Source: JBHELG01 sp046263195 (GTDB taxonomy: Bacteria > Actinomycetota > Nitriliruptoria > Nitriliruptorales > JAHWKO01). Taken from it: a stretch of 13,587 nt of DNA. Below are positions 1 through 6,318 of this stretch, in pieces; within the stretch, counting starts at the first letter, position 1, and every line of letters begins with the position of its first letter. The stretch spans positions 1 to 13,587 of the forward strand of contig JBHELG010000121.1 of NCBI GenBank assembly GCA_046263195.1, in the 5' to 3' direction. The notes beneath the pieces are model-generated. The model saw only the letters and a program-made list of their open reading frames with translations, did no database searches and was not told where the DNA came from. The translations under genes and the position numbers were made by a program.

Positions 1-203
1 TCGACGCAGAACCCGCTGGAACGCCCGTACGTGGTGAGAACAACCTCGCCGTCGTGGCGGCCACGCACGAAGCACAAGCCGCGCTGGCCCTCGTTCAGAC
101 GACACGAGCGGGGTCAGAGGTCGCACTGGATGCGGCCATCGTCCAGCGGACGCCAATACCGCGTCGACACGATGGACGAGGGGTCAGCATCGACGATGGC
201 CAT
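1..203 (-). CDS. AmmeMemoRadiSam-system radical SAM enzyme, N-terminal part, with in-frame TGA (candidate selenoprotein)
   Basis: The gene is partial and runs off the left edge, so only its first 67 codons are visible. It starts at ATG 203-201 behind a strong GGAGG about 4 bases upstream. Residues 15-27 (TRYWRPLDDGRIQ then C27), then D-L, then TGA (116-114) as codon 30, then P-R-S-C34, EGQRGLCFVRG and TTYGRSSGFCV match the N-terminus I know for the PflA-related radical SAM enzymes found with AMMECR1 and MEMO1 proteins. There the motif is C-x-L-C-P-R/H-x-C. The TGA stands exactly at the second cysteine. The 37 codons after it keep the family motifs without another stop, which argues against decay. 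Decoding as selenocysteine is the leading inference. A recent nonsense mutation, a sequencing error, or a UGA-reading cysteine tRNA are alternatives. The radical SAM CxxxCxxC motif lies beyond the edge. The gene is downstream of the TreT-like gene on the same strand. The enzyme's reaction is unknown to me. Confidence 0.8.
114..116 (-). other. In-frame TGA, candidate selenocysteine codon
   Basis: Codon 30 of the radical SAM gene replaces the second Cys of the C-x-x-C-P-R-x-C motif, one base from TGC or TGT. Two possible hairpins follow on the minus strand. One pairs CTCGT (108-104) with ACGAG (94-90) around a 9-base loop that begins with G; its loop starts about 10 bases after the TGA. A second pairs GGGCC (90-86) with GGCTT (80-76), including two G-U pairs, around loop AGCGC; its loop starts about 28 bases after the TGA. 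Bacterial SECIS elements usually place a G-containing apical loop roughly 16-37 bases downstream, so the second fits the spacing better but is weaker. Neither proves recoding. Confidence 0.55.
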
Positions 204-284
204 GCTCCCTCCGAGCTCGCAGCGGAAGGCAGCTCCGCTTGCGTGAAGTATCGCAGGAGGAGGGGTGTGGCGCGGCCGCCGAAC

Positions 285-307
285 CTCGGCGCTGCTGCGG
301 CACCGAG
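285..307 (-). terminator. Hairpin just after the TreT stop codon
   Basis: On the minus strand, CTCGGTGC (307-300) can pair with GCGCCGAG (292-285), giving 8 base pairs with one G-U and a 7-base loop. It begins 10 bases after the TreT-like stop codon. There is no T-run after it, so it is only a weak candidate for termination or for a processing/attenuation structure between this gene and the radical SAM gene. The rest of 204-316 holds the radical SAM ribosome binding site and nothing else I can support. Confidence 0.35.
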
Positions 308-316
308 CTCCTGCGC

Positions 317-1729
317 CTAGCTCCCCCGCGAGACCCGCGCGAGCAGCTCCGCGTCCTGTATCAGGTGCCGGTTGCCCAGGAAGCGGCCGAGGACGCGACG
401 GCGGGCGTTGCGCCCGAGTCGAGCTGCTGTGGCCGGGTCGGAGAGCATGCCCTGAACGGTACGAGCGAAGGCTGCGAGGTCACTCGGATCAGCCACGAGC
501 ATGCCGTGCTTGCCGTCGACGATCTGGTCTTGGATGCCCCCGACCGCGCTGGCAACGACGGGCCGTGCCTTCCACATCGCCTCGGTCACGGTGAGCCCGA
601 AGCCCTCGGCGAGGCTCTTCTGCACCACGAGAGCCGCGTGCCGCTGAATCGCATTGACCATGGCGGCGTTCTCGTCGAGATCGTCCATGGGCAGACACAC
701 GAGGTGGATGCGGTCCCGCGCGGCAGCTGGCAGCCGCTCCCAGGCGTGGACGCATTCAGCCAGCACCTCGGCACCTTCCGGGTCGTCGCTGACGCCCGCC
801 ACCGAAGGCCCGACCAGTGCGAGGTGCGCGCCGTGATCCACCCCCGCGGCAAAGGCCTGCATGACGCCGAGCATGTCCTTGAGCCGATCCCAGCGGGATA
901 CCTGCACCATCAGGGGGGTGCTGGCCGTCGGCGTGGAACCGCCACGGACGATCTGCGCACTGCGTCGCACGGTGATGCTCCTGCCCTCGCGGTCGCGGTA
1001 GGCCGGGATGGTCCCGTTGGCGGAGATGATCCCCAGGTGGCCGACGATGGCCCGCGCTGCCTCAGGATCGAGCGGTTGGTTCTTGGTCGCGAACGGGTCG
1101 ATCGACGGTGGGACGATCCTCACCTTGTGGCGGGGCATCCAGGCATGGACGTGCGCTCGTCGCGAGAACACGAAGGCGTCCGCCGCTTCGAGGTAGGGAC
1201 GCAGGAAGCCCCACCCGGAGTTGGCGAGGTCGTTCGGGGCATCGCATCCCACGTGGCAACGCCATATGACCGTCACTCCAGAATCGCGTAGCGGTCCGAC
1301 CAGTCCGGCTGTCTGAGGATCGTGGAGCACGGCCACATCCCCGGGACGAACGAGGCGGGTCAGTGCGGCGGCGTTCGTGGCCGCGATGGCGTCATAACAG
1401 GCGCGCTCGTCGCCTCCCAACCCACCACCATCGCCGCGACTGCCGTGCAGGAGGTTGTGCAGACGTTTCGTCACCGCGAAGAAATCGGGCTGGCCGCCGA
1501 CCACCACCCAGCGGGCATCGACACCAGCACCTCGGAGGTAGGAGAGGAGGACTGGGAGCATCTCGGCGACTCCCCCTCCGGCCGCGGTCGAGTTCACGTG
1601 CCAGAGCGTGCGGCCCGCCATGAGAAGACCGGTGGCAGCCATGGCGTCGCGCAAGCGCTGCAGATGCGGGGCTGCGATGATCGAGGTGAAGCGTTCGAGA
1701 GGCTCGTTGGCCAGGGAAACTTCGTGCAC
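317..1729 (-). CDS. treT: TreT-like trehalose synthase (GT4 glycosyltransferase)
   Basis: The 470-residue protein is a GT-B fold family 4 glycosyltransferase. TreT joins a nucleotide-diphosphate glucose to glucose to give trehalose, a cytosolic compatible solute. The N-terminal domain carries HVNSTAAGGGVAEML (44-58) and HDPQTAGL (136-143), followed by WRCHV (156-160). The C-terminal domain has VPPSIDP (206-212), QVSRWDRLKD (276-285) and EGFGLTVTEAMWK (375-387), the acidic nucleotide-sugar-binding block, then VGGIQDQIVDG. These blocks are those I know from archaeal and actinobacterial TreT. I chose GTG 1729 because GGGGAGAG lies about 5 bases upstream. A longer open frame to 1810 has an uncharacteristic N-terminus. 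Residues about 231-271 form a low-similarity stretch between the two domains. The gene is downstream of the threonine aldolase across a 235-base gap, so it probably has its own promoter, and the radical SAM gene follows. The donor nucleotide and exact acceptor cannot be read from sequence. Confidence 0.85.
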   Translation of the reverse strand: MHEVSLANEPLERFTSIIAAPHLQRLRDAMAATGLLMAGRTLWHVNSTAAGGGVAEMLPVLLSYLRGAGVDARWVVVGGQPDFFAVTKRLHNLLHGSRGDGGGLGGDERACYDAIAATNAAALTRLVRPGDVAVLHDPQTAGLVGPLRDSGVTVIWRCHVGCDAPNDLANSGWGFLRPYLEAADAFVFSRRAHVHAWMPRHKVRIVPPSIDPFATKNQPLDPEAARAIVGHLGIISANGTIPAYRDREGRSITVRRSAQIVRGGSTPTASTPLMVQVSRWDRLKDMLGVMQAFAAGVDHGAHLALVGPSVAGVSDDPEGAEVLAECVHAWERLPAAARDRIHLVCLPMDDLDENAAMVNAIQRHAALVVQKSLAEGFGLTVTEAMWKARPVVASAVGGIQDQIVDGKHGMLVADPSDLAAFARTVQGMLSDPATAARLGRNARRRVLGRFLGNRHLIQDAELLARVSRGS

Positions 1730-1871
1730 GTTCGCTCTCCCCTCTCGATTCCGGTCAGCGTCGACCGGACTTTCTTGCCCCCGCCATATGACTGATAGTG
1801 GTCTCGCCACCGCGCTCAGCGACGAATGCTAACAGTCCTTCTCCCCCGCTTTGGCGGAATCCGTAAACTGG

Positions 1872-1894
1872 CCGGAAAGTCCGAAAAGTTCCGG
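1872..1894. repeat. Inverted repeat upstream of the TreT-like gene
   Basis: CCGGAA at 1872-1877 and TTCCGG at 1889-1894 form a 6-base-pair inverted repeat with an 11-base spacer. It lies in the 235-base gap (1730-1964) between the threonine aldolase stop and the TreT-like start. It could be an operator for the TreT-like gene or a structure ending the aldolase transcript. The stretch must carry the TreT-like promoter, but I see no convincing -35/-10 pair. Confidence 0.3.
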
Positions 1895-1964
1895 AGCTGG
1901 AGTGCGCGCGCGATGCGCGACGGCGACGTGGCCTCATCCACCTCCGAGGCGAAGGCTGATGGGG

Positions 1965-2993
1965 TCAAGACAGCAGTCGGGCGAGCCGTTCGGCGCTGCG
2001 CCGGCAGTCAGTCGAGGCCGCGTCGAGATGCGTGACGAGGCGAAGCGTCCGCGGGCCGAGCACTCCGACGAGGATGCCCTCGCTCGCGAGCACGCCCGCG
2101 ACCGTGGGGGCCTCGTGAGCCCCCGTGTCGACGTACACCATGTTGGTTTCGACCTGGCTGAGATCGACCGCGTCGGGGACGGCCTCCTTCAAGGTCGTGG
2201 CGATGAGTCGCGCGTTGTCGTGGTCCTCAACGAGCCGGTCGAGGTGATGCCTCAGCGCGTGACTGCCCGCGGCCGCCAGCACACCTGCCTGGCGCATGCC
2301 CCCGCCGTAACGCCGCCTCCAGCGGCGGGCTTCCGCAATCGCGTCGGCATCGCCGACCATGACCGATCCCACCGGGGCCCCGAGTCCCTTCGACAAGCTG
2401 AACATGAGCCCGTCGACGTGTTGCGCGTAGGTGGCGACGTTTGTGCTCGTCGCCACCGCAGCGTTGAAGACGCGGGCCCCGTCGAGGTAGAGGGCGACCC
2501 CCTCATGACGAGTCACCGCCGCGAGCGCCTCGAGCCGTTCGCGTGGGTAGACCGTCCCCCCCTTGCGGTTGTGGGTCTGCTCGAGGGAGACGAGCGAGGT
2601 CGGGGTGAGGTGGTAGGCGTTCGGACGGATGGCCGACTCCACTGCGGTGGGCTCGAGCAGCCCGTCGGGGGTGGAGAGCGTGCGGAACTGCACGCCACCG
2701 AGCAGCGCTCCCGCACCATCCTCATAGTTCACGATGTGAGCTTCGGCCTCGACGACTACCTCGGTTCCAGGCTCGGCGAGCACCCGCAACCACAGCTGGT
2801 TCGCCATCACCCCCGAGGGCGTGAACAAAGCCGCCTCACGCTCGAAGATCTCCGAGGCGAGTTCCTGGAGACGGTTCACGCTCGGATCCTCGCCATACAC
2901 ATCGTCGCCCACCTCAGCCGAGGCCATGGCCGCGCGCATCGCTTCAGTGGGGCGCGTCACGGTGTCCGAGCGCAAGTCGACGAGCTCCGCCAT
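1965..2993 (-). CDS. ltaE: Low-specificity L-threonine aldolase
   Basis: This 342-residue PLP enzyme of the GLY1/LtaE family (fold type I) cleaves L-threonine or L-allo-threonine to glycine and acetaldehyde in the cytosol. The N-terminus LRSDTVTRPTEAMRAAM (7-23) followed by GDDVYGEDP (29-37) is diagnostic. AHIVNYEDGA (85-94) supplies the His that stacks on the cofactor ring, LDGAR (170-174) the aspartate that pairs with the pyridine nitrogen, and FSLSKGLGAP (198-207) the Schiff-base lysine K202. Length matches the family, about 330-350. I chose ATG 2993 because GGGGAGG sits 4 bases upstream and because the family starts near this point; an open frame to 3062 adds 23 unlikely residues. A perfect 9-base-pair palindrome overlaps the leader just upstream of the ribosome binding site. 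The gene is divergent from the DUF72 gene. Related beta-eliminating or aldolase specificities (for example phenylserine) cannot be excluded. Confidence 0.92.
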   Translation of the reverse strand: MAELVDLRSDTVTRPTEAMRAAMASAEVGDDVYGEDPSVNRLQELASEIFEREAALFTPSGVMANQLWLRVLAEPGTEVVVEAEAHIVNYEDGAGALLGGVQFRTLSTPDGLLEPTAVESAIRPNAYHLTPTSLVSLEQTHNRKGGTVYPRERLEALAAVTRHEGVALYLDGARVFNAAVATSTNVATYAQHVDGLMFSLSKGLGAPVGSVMVGDADAIAEARRWRRRYGGGMRQAGVLAAAGSHALRHHLDRLVEDHDNARLIATTLKEAVPDAVDLSQVETNMVYVDTGAHEAPTVAGVLASEGILVGVLGPRTLRLVTHLDAASTDCRRSAERLARLLS

Positions 2994-3002
2994 ACGTCCT
3001 CC

Positions 3003-3025
3003 CCGGCTGGTCGCCAACCAGCCGG
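3003..3025. promoter_or_regulatory. Perfect 9-bp palindrome in the threonine aldolase leader
   Basis: CCGGCTGGT (3003-3011) and ACCAGCCGG (3017-3025) are perfect inverted arms with a 5-base spacer (CGCCA). The structure abuts the ribosome binding site of the minus-strand threonine aldolase gene. It could be a protein-binding operator in the divergent region, or an mRNA hairpin affecting access to the Shine-Dalgarno sequence. Perfect symmetry over 18 of 23 bases is unlikely by chance at one given place, but GC-rich DNA makes such arms commoner. Confidence 0.5.
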
Positions 3026-3185
3026 AGCGTAGACGCGACCCACTCATGCTCCCGGGCGACATGCAGGACCTACGTCAATCTCACGTCAGCGCCCAAGGGG
3101 CAAGCTGGTCAGGACGAGGGGCCGATTCCCCCGCGCTGCGGCACTGGTATTCGCTCTTCTGAACGGCGCACGAGAGGAGGCCGCC
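3026..3185. promoter_or_regulatory. Divergent intergenic region, ltaE / DUF72
   Basis: The stretch between the two divergent starts must hold promoters for both. ACGTCA occurs twice, 11 bases apart (starting near 3073 and 3084), that is on the same helix face. The DUF72 ribosome binding site GGAGG lies at 3176-3180. I see no convincing -35/-10 pair in either direction. Confidence 0.35.
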
Positions 3186-3941
3186 GTGGGCGTCGTGCGC
3201 GTCGGCACGAGCGGATGGCAGTACGACCACTGGGACGGACGCTTCTACCCCGACGAGGTCCCCAAGACGCGTTGGCTCGGCTACTACATGCGGCAGTTCC
3301 CCACCGTGGAAATCAACTACAGCTTCTATCGCCTCCCCCGGCTCTCGACGGCGAAGAAGTGGCACGACCAGGCACCTGACCGCTTCCGCTACGCCGCCAA
3401 GGGCAGCCGTTACGTCACACACAACCTCAAGCTCGCCCACGCCGAGCAGCCCATCGGCAACGTGATGGAGCGCTTGGAGCCGCTGAAAACCTTCCTCGCC
3501 GTAGTCCTGTGGCAACTGCCGCCGAACCTTCACAAGGATGTGGACCGGCTGGACGTGTTCCTGGCCCAGCTCCCCGCAGGGGTGCACCACGCGGTGGAAT
3601 TCCGTCATCCGTCGTGGCTCGACGACGAGGTATTCGCGACCCTTGATCGGCACGGGGCGGCCCACGTCTGGGTGAGTTCCGATCGAATGCCGCTGAACAG
3701 GACTCTCACAGGCGGTCTGTGTTACGTCCGCTTCCATGGAGTCGACCGAGCCGGCTACCGCTACGACTACTCGGTCAGCGACCTCGAGCCGTGGGCAGCA
3801 GCTGTGCGCGGAGTGGTCGAAGCCGGCCCCGACGCCTACGTCTACTTCAACAACGACTACGAGGCGAACGCCCCGAGAAACGGACGGACGTTCATCGAGT
3901 TGCTCGGCAGCGCCACGCTGCCGTGGGGCGAGGAGGACTGA
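3186..3941 (+). CDS. DUF72 (YecE family) TIM-barrel protein
   Basis: The 251-residue protein belongs to DUF72, a family with a TIM-barrel fold whose biochemical role is not settled. The opening VRVGTSGWQYDHWDGRFYP (4-22) and the following VEINYSFYRLP are the family hallmark. PDRFRYAAKGSRYVTH, VEFRHPSW, CYVRFHG and the near-terminal VYFNNDYEANAPRNGRT are all standard conserved blocks, so the protein looks complete at the family's usual length. It starts at GTG 3186 behind AGGAGG with a 5-base gap. The next gene begins 2 bases after its stop, so the two are almost surely co-transcribed and translationally coupled. A link to nucleic-acid repair or nucleases has been suggested for the family but nothing here demonstrates it. 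Confidence 0.93.
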   Translation: MGVVRVGTSGWQYDHWDGRFYPDEVPKTRWLGYYMRQFPTVEINYSFYRLPRLSTAKKWHDQAPDRFRYAAKGSRYVTHNLKLAHAEQPIGNVMERLEPLKTFLAVVLWQLPPNLHKDVDRLDVFLAQLPAGVHHAVEFRHPSWLDDEVFATLDRHGAAHVWVSSDRMPLNRTLTGGLCYVRFHGVDRAGYRYDYSVSDLEPWAAAVRGVVEAGPDAYVYFNNDYEANAPRNGRTFIELLGSATLPWGEED

Positions 3942-3943
3942 AG

Positions 3944-4441
3944 GTGAAGGCTCAGCGCGCGAACCCGGGGACCCTGCTCCGCATCTACCTCAACGACCAC
4001 CTCGCCGCCCTGGGGGCCGAGGTGGAGCTGGCCAGACGCTGTGGCGCGAACAATCGCGGGACCGACCTGGATTACGACCTCAGCCGTCTGGTCGGGGAGC
4101 TGCAGGAGGACCAGCGACACGTACGCCAGCTGCTCGAGCGCAGCGGGATGCGGGAGAGCCGCCCGAAGCAGGTGCTGGCCGTGTTGGCCGAGAGAATCGG
4201 CCGCCTGAAGCTCAACGGGCAGCTCCGCGGCTACTCCGACCTCAGTCGTCTCGTCGAGTTGGAGGCTCTGTGCCTGGCGGCCGAGCACCGGCTGCACCTG
4301 TGGCGAAGCCTGGAGACACGAGCCGAGCACCCCCGGCTGCGTGAGCTCCCATTCGACGAGCTCGTGGAGAAGGCGTCGCGTCAGCGCCAGCGACTCGAAG
4401 AGCACCGCCTCGACGCCGCACGACGCGCCTTTGGAACGTGA
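3944..4441 (+). CDS. Conserved helical hypothetical protein
   Basis: The 165-residue protein has no named domain that I can assign. It resembles a small family common in actinobacteria, with the conserved opening RIYLNDHLA (13-21), then ELARRC, LVGELQEDQRHVRQLLER, RIGRLKLNGQLRGYSDLSRLVELE (middle) and PFDELVEKASRQRQRLEEHRLDAARRAFG at the end. It is almost all amphipathic helix, which suggests a soluble four-helix bundle of the ferritin-like or haemerythrin-like type. I see no clear metal-ligand pattern, so this is fold speculation only. I chose GTG 3944 because GGAGG inside the end of the DUF72 gene lies 7 bases upstream and because the protein similarity begins here. A longer frame reaching back to 3719 lies on top of the DUF72 gene and is an artefact. 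It is coupled to the DUF72 gene and may be its partner. Confidence 0.85.
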   Translation: MKAQRANPGTLLRIYLNDHLAALGAEVELARRCGANNRGTDLDYDLSRLVGELQEDQRHVRQLLERSGMRESRPKQVLAVLAERIGRLKLNGQLRGYSDLSRLVELEALCLAAEHRLHLWRSLETRAEHPRLRELPFDELVEKASRQRQRLEEHRLDAARRAFGT

Positions 4442-4442
4442 G

Positions 4443-4490
4443 GGGCGGCAGCAATCGCCTACAGCTGTCTCTTTTGCTCTAGATCCGCCC
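4443..4490. terminator. Compound stem between convergent genes
   Basis: GGGCGG (4443-4448) can pair with CCGCCC (4485-4490), and inside this AGCAA (4450-4454) with TTGCT (4474-4478), with the palindrome ACAGCTGT (4461-4468) at the top. It lies directly after the helical gene's stop and before the 3' end of the converging DUF2071 gene, where a bidirectional terminator is expected. There is no clean T-run. Confidence 0.35.
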
Positions 4491-4527
4491 GAAACCTCGG
4501 TGGCCTTATCAAGCTTCGACCGGCTCC

Positions 4528-4561
4528 TGGCCCCAACCCGAGTCTGGTCCCAACCCGAGTC
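4528..4561. repeat. Two-copy 17-bp tandem repeat at the DUF2071 stop codon
   Basis: TGGCCCCAACCCGAGTC (4528-4544) is followed immediately by TGGTCCCAACCCGAGTC (4545-4561), with one mismatch. The second copy overlaps the stop codon of the minus-strand DUF2071 gene (4560-4562), so the duplication lies in its 3' untranslated end. Recent local slippage is the simplest explanation. Confidence 0.85.
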
Positions 4562-5222
4562 AAGCCGCCAGTCGCGGCGTGCCGATCGCCACCTTCACGC
4601 CAGGAGAGAAATGCACGAGCGGCGGGTCCTGGGGAGGAGGGAGCCCCACGCTTGGGACGAGTTCGTCCCGCAACTCGACCACCCGGGCCTGGGCCAGTGG
4701 CCATGGCTCGTGCTCCACGGGCACAAGAGCCAGCTGACCGAACACCTGGGTGAAGGCGCGCCAGCGTCCCAGCAGAAAAATCTCGCGTTCGTTCACCTCC
4801 CCTGCCTCGACCGGTGGCCCAGGCTCCAGGCGCACCCAGCTCGCAGGACGCTCCCGGTGCGGCGGACGACGCCGCGACGAATAGATGATCTCCCCCGAGA
4901 CACGCTGGACCGCCATGTCCGCCCACTTGTAGGCCAGACCGACTGAACCTCGGATTCCCGCGACCGCCAGCAGTCGCTGACACTCCAAGGAGAACAGCCA
5001 CAGCCCGTCGACCCCCCTACGGCTGCGCACGTAGGTTCTCACGTTCGTCTCCGGAAAGGTCGACCAGCCGGGGAGCCCCGGGAGGGGGGGCACGCGGAAG
5101 TCGTTCACGACGAAGGGCGTGAGTCCAACCCACGCTTTCCCGTCGAAAACGTCGACCTCCAAGCCTCGGGGGAGCAGCCGCTGCACCTCACCAGGGTCAT
5201 AGGACCAGTGCAGGAACGCCAC
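4560..5222 (-). CDS. DUF2071 (YqjF-like) protein, N-terminus probably displaced by a frameshift
   Basis: The open frame from GTG 5222 gives 220 residues of the DUF2071 family, function unknown. FLHWSYDPGEVQRLLPRGLEVDVFDGKAWVGLTPF is the typical opening in three blocks, followed by FPETNVRTYVRSRRGVDGLWLFSL, the region around EIIYSSRR, and LVHFSPGVKVAIG at the C-terminus. GTG 5222 is not a convincing start. The frame continues upstream as HQRWDS, which is the conserved beginning of the family, up to a TGA at 5291-5289 without any ATG, GTG or TTG. An ATG at 5304-5302 in another frame overlaps the stop of the upstream LLM gene as ATGA, and removing one G from GGG (plus-strand CCC 5273-5275) would join it to this frame as a 247-residue protein. 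The gene is thus probably coupled to the F420-type oxidoreductase and either frameshifted or misread here. Confidence 0.85.
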   Translation of the reverse strand: MAFLHWSYDPGEVQRLLPRGLEVDVFDGKAWVGLTPFVVNDFRVPPLPGLPGWSTFPETNVRTYVRSRRGVDGLWLFSLECQRLLAVAGIRGSVGLAYKWADMAVQRVSGEIIYSSRRRPPHRERPASWVRLEPGPPVEAGEVNEREIFLLGRWRAFTQVFGQLALVPVEHEPWPLAQARVVELRDELVPSVGLPPPQDPPLVHFSPGVKVAIGTPRLAA

Positions 5223-5304
5223 GGAGTCCCACCTCTGGTGCGAGATCGGGCAGGAAACAGATTCGTCAGGCTCCCAGGTGGCCAGGGTTCACCTCGTCGA
5301 TCAT
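5223..5304 (-). other. Probable 5' end of the DUF2071 gene, out of frame by one base
   Basis: ATG 5304-5302 overlaps the TGA (5303-5301) of the LLM oxidoreductase gene as ATGA, a common coupling arrangement. Its frame reads MIDEVNPGHLGA and stops. With one G fewer in the GGG at 5273-5275 it would read MIDEVNPGHL, then EPDESVSCPIS, then the family motif HQRWDS, in frame with the rest of DUF2071. Whether the extra base is real or a sequencing error cannot be told from one sequence. Confidence 0.55.
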
Positions 5305-6254
5305 GATCGCCAGGCCGGCAGCAGTTCACGCTCAGCCCAGGCGAGGAAGTCCGCCTGTTGCGGCCCGATGTTGTGGATCAGCACGCGATCGTAGCCAGCG
5401 TCCTGGAATTGGCTCAGCGACTTCAGGTAGTCCTCGACGTCGCTTCCGATCGGCTTCGATCCCACGACATCTTCCTCGCGGACCGTTTTCGTGGCGGCCT
5501 CGAATGCAGCTGGCGTGGGCAGTTCAGAGTTGGCGTCCCAGCCGAGAACGCCTTGGCGCCAACGTGCCCGCATGATCCTCTTTGCCTCGCCGGCGTCCTG
5601 GTGCCAGCAGACGCTCCCCTGGCCGATGACCGGACCCTTGCCGCCGGCTCCGCGGTAGGCCTCGACGAGATCGGCGTTCGGCCCCACCGTCACGAGGCCC
5701 GCGTCGAGCTCGGCCGCAAGCTGGGCGGCGTCGCTGCCACCCGCTGCGATGGCGAGCGGGGGCGGCTCCGCTGGCAGGGTGAAAAGCCGTGCGCGGTCGA
5801 CGGTGAACCACTCCCCATAGTGAGAGATCTCCTCTCCGGAGAAGAGTCGCCGCATGATCTGCACGGCCTCCTCGAGTTGGACCTGACGTACCGCCGGATC
5901 CGGCCACTCCCCGCCTACCACGTGCTCATTGAGATGCTCGCCGGTCCCCAGCCCGAGCGTGAACCCGTTGGGCGCGAGGCAGGCCGTGGTGGCAGCCATC
6001 TGCGCCACGATGACTGGGTGGTAGCGCTTGATCGGGCACGTCACCATCGACATCAGGGGAAGGGAGGTGCGGGCGGTGAGCGCAGCGAGCACCGACCAGG
6101 CGAAAGGAGAGTGTCCCTGGGAGTTCAGCCATGGGTGGAAATGGTCCGACACGGCAAGGAGTTCGAAGCCTGCCTCCTCGCCACGAGCCGCATTCTCCAG
6201 CAGAGCCTGAGGCCCGTGCTCCTCGCAGATCAAGGCATATCCCAGTTCCATCAT
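5301..6254 (-). CDS. LLM-class F420-dependent oxidoreductase (TIGR03557 type)
   Basis: The 317-residue flavin-independent, F420-dependent member of the luciferase-like TIM-barrel superfamily is related to F420-dependent glucose-6-phosphate dehydrogenase. The opening LGYALICEEHGPQALLENA and GFELLAVSDHFHPWLNSQGHSPFAWSVLAAL are the hallmark of this subgroup, with the SDHFHPW block lining the cofactor pocket. SMVTCPIKRYHPVIVAQ, LGLGTGEHLNEHVVG and AAGGSDAAQLAAELDAGLVTV follow in the usual order. Length is normal. ATG 6254 has GGAAAG 4 bases upstream; a second ATG at 6251 is equally possible. The substrate is unknown; members of this group are often wrongly named glucose-6-phosphate dehydrogenase. 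The presence of this gene suggests that the organism makes coenzyme F420. The DUF2071 gene follows and appears to overlap the stop. Confidence 0.92.
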   Translation of the reverse strand: MMELGYALICEEHGPQALLENAARGEEAGFELLAVSDHFHPWLNSQGHSPFAWSVLAALTARTSLPLMSMVTCPIKRYHPVIVAQMAATTACLAPNGFTLGLGTGEHLNEHVVGGEWPDPAVRQVQLEEAVQIMRRLFSGEEISHYGEWFTVDRARLFTLPAEPPPLAIAAGGSDAAQLAAELDAGLVTVGPNADLVEAYRGAGGKGPVIGQGSVCWHQDAGEAKRIMRARWRQGVLGWDANSELPTPAAFEAATKTVREEDVVGSKPIGSDVEDYLKSLSQFQDAGYDRVLIHNIGPQQADFLAWAERELLPAWRS

Positions 6255-6318
6255 GCTTTCCGATCAGGCCCGTCGGGTCTTGCGCAAGCAGGACGCTCCT
6301 CCCGCGTGCGCCGTTGGG

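Noticed and set aside
1..320. Plus-strand open frame over the left edge ending at 318-320
   Set aside because: Low-complexity C-terminus and no family match, while the minus strand encodes clear radical SAM family motifs across the same bases.
239..1291. Long plus-strand open frame opposite the TreT-like gene
   Set aside because: It is a GC-rich antisense shadow; its composition is unstructured and the minus strand carries well-conserved motifs.
1755..1937. Short minus-strand open frame (60 codons) upstream of the TreT-like gene
   Set aside because: Arginine-rich, no convincing ribosome binding site, no recognisable domain; likely non-coding leader.
1851..3032. 393-codon plus-strand frame opposite threonine aldolase
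   Set aside because: Antisense shadow of a clear PLP enzyme.
3081..3737. Minus-strand frame opposite the DUF72 gene
   Set aside because: Antisense shadow; the plus-strand protein is complete and conserved.
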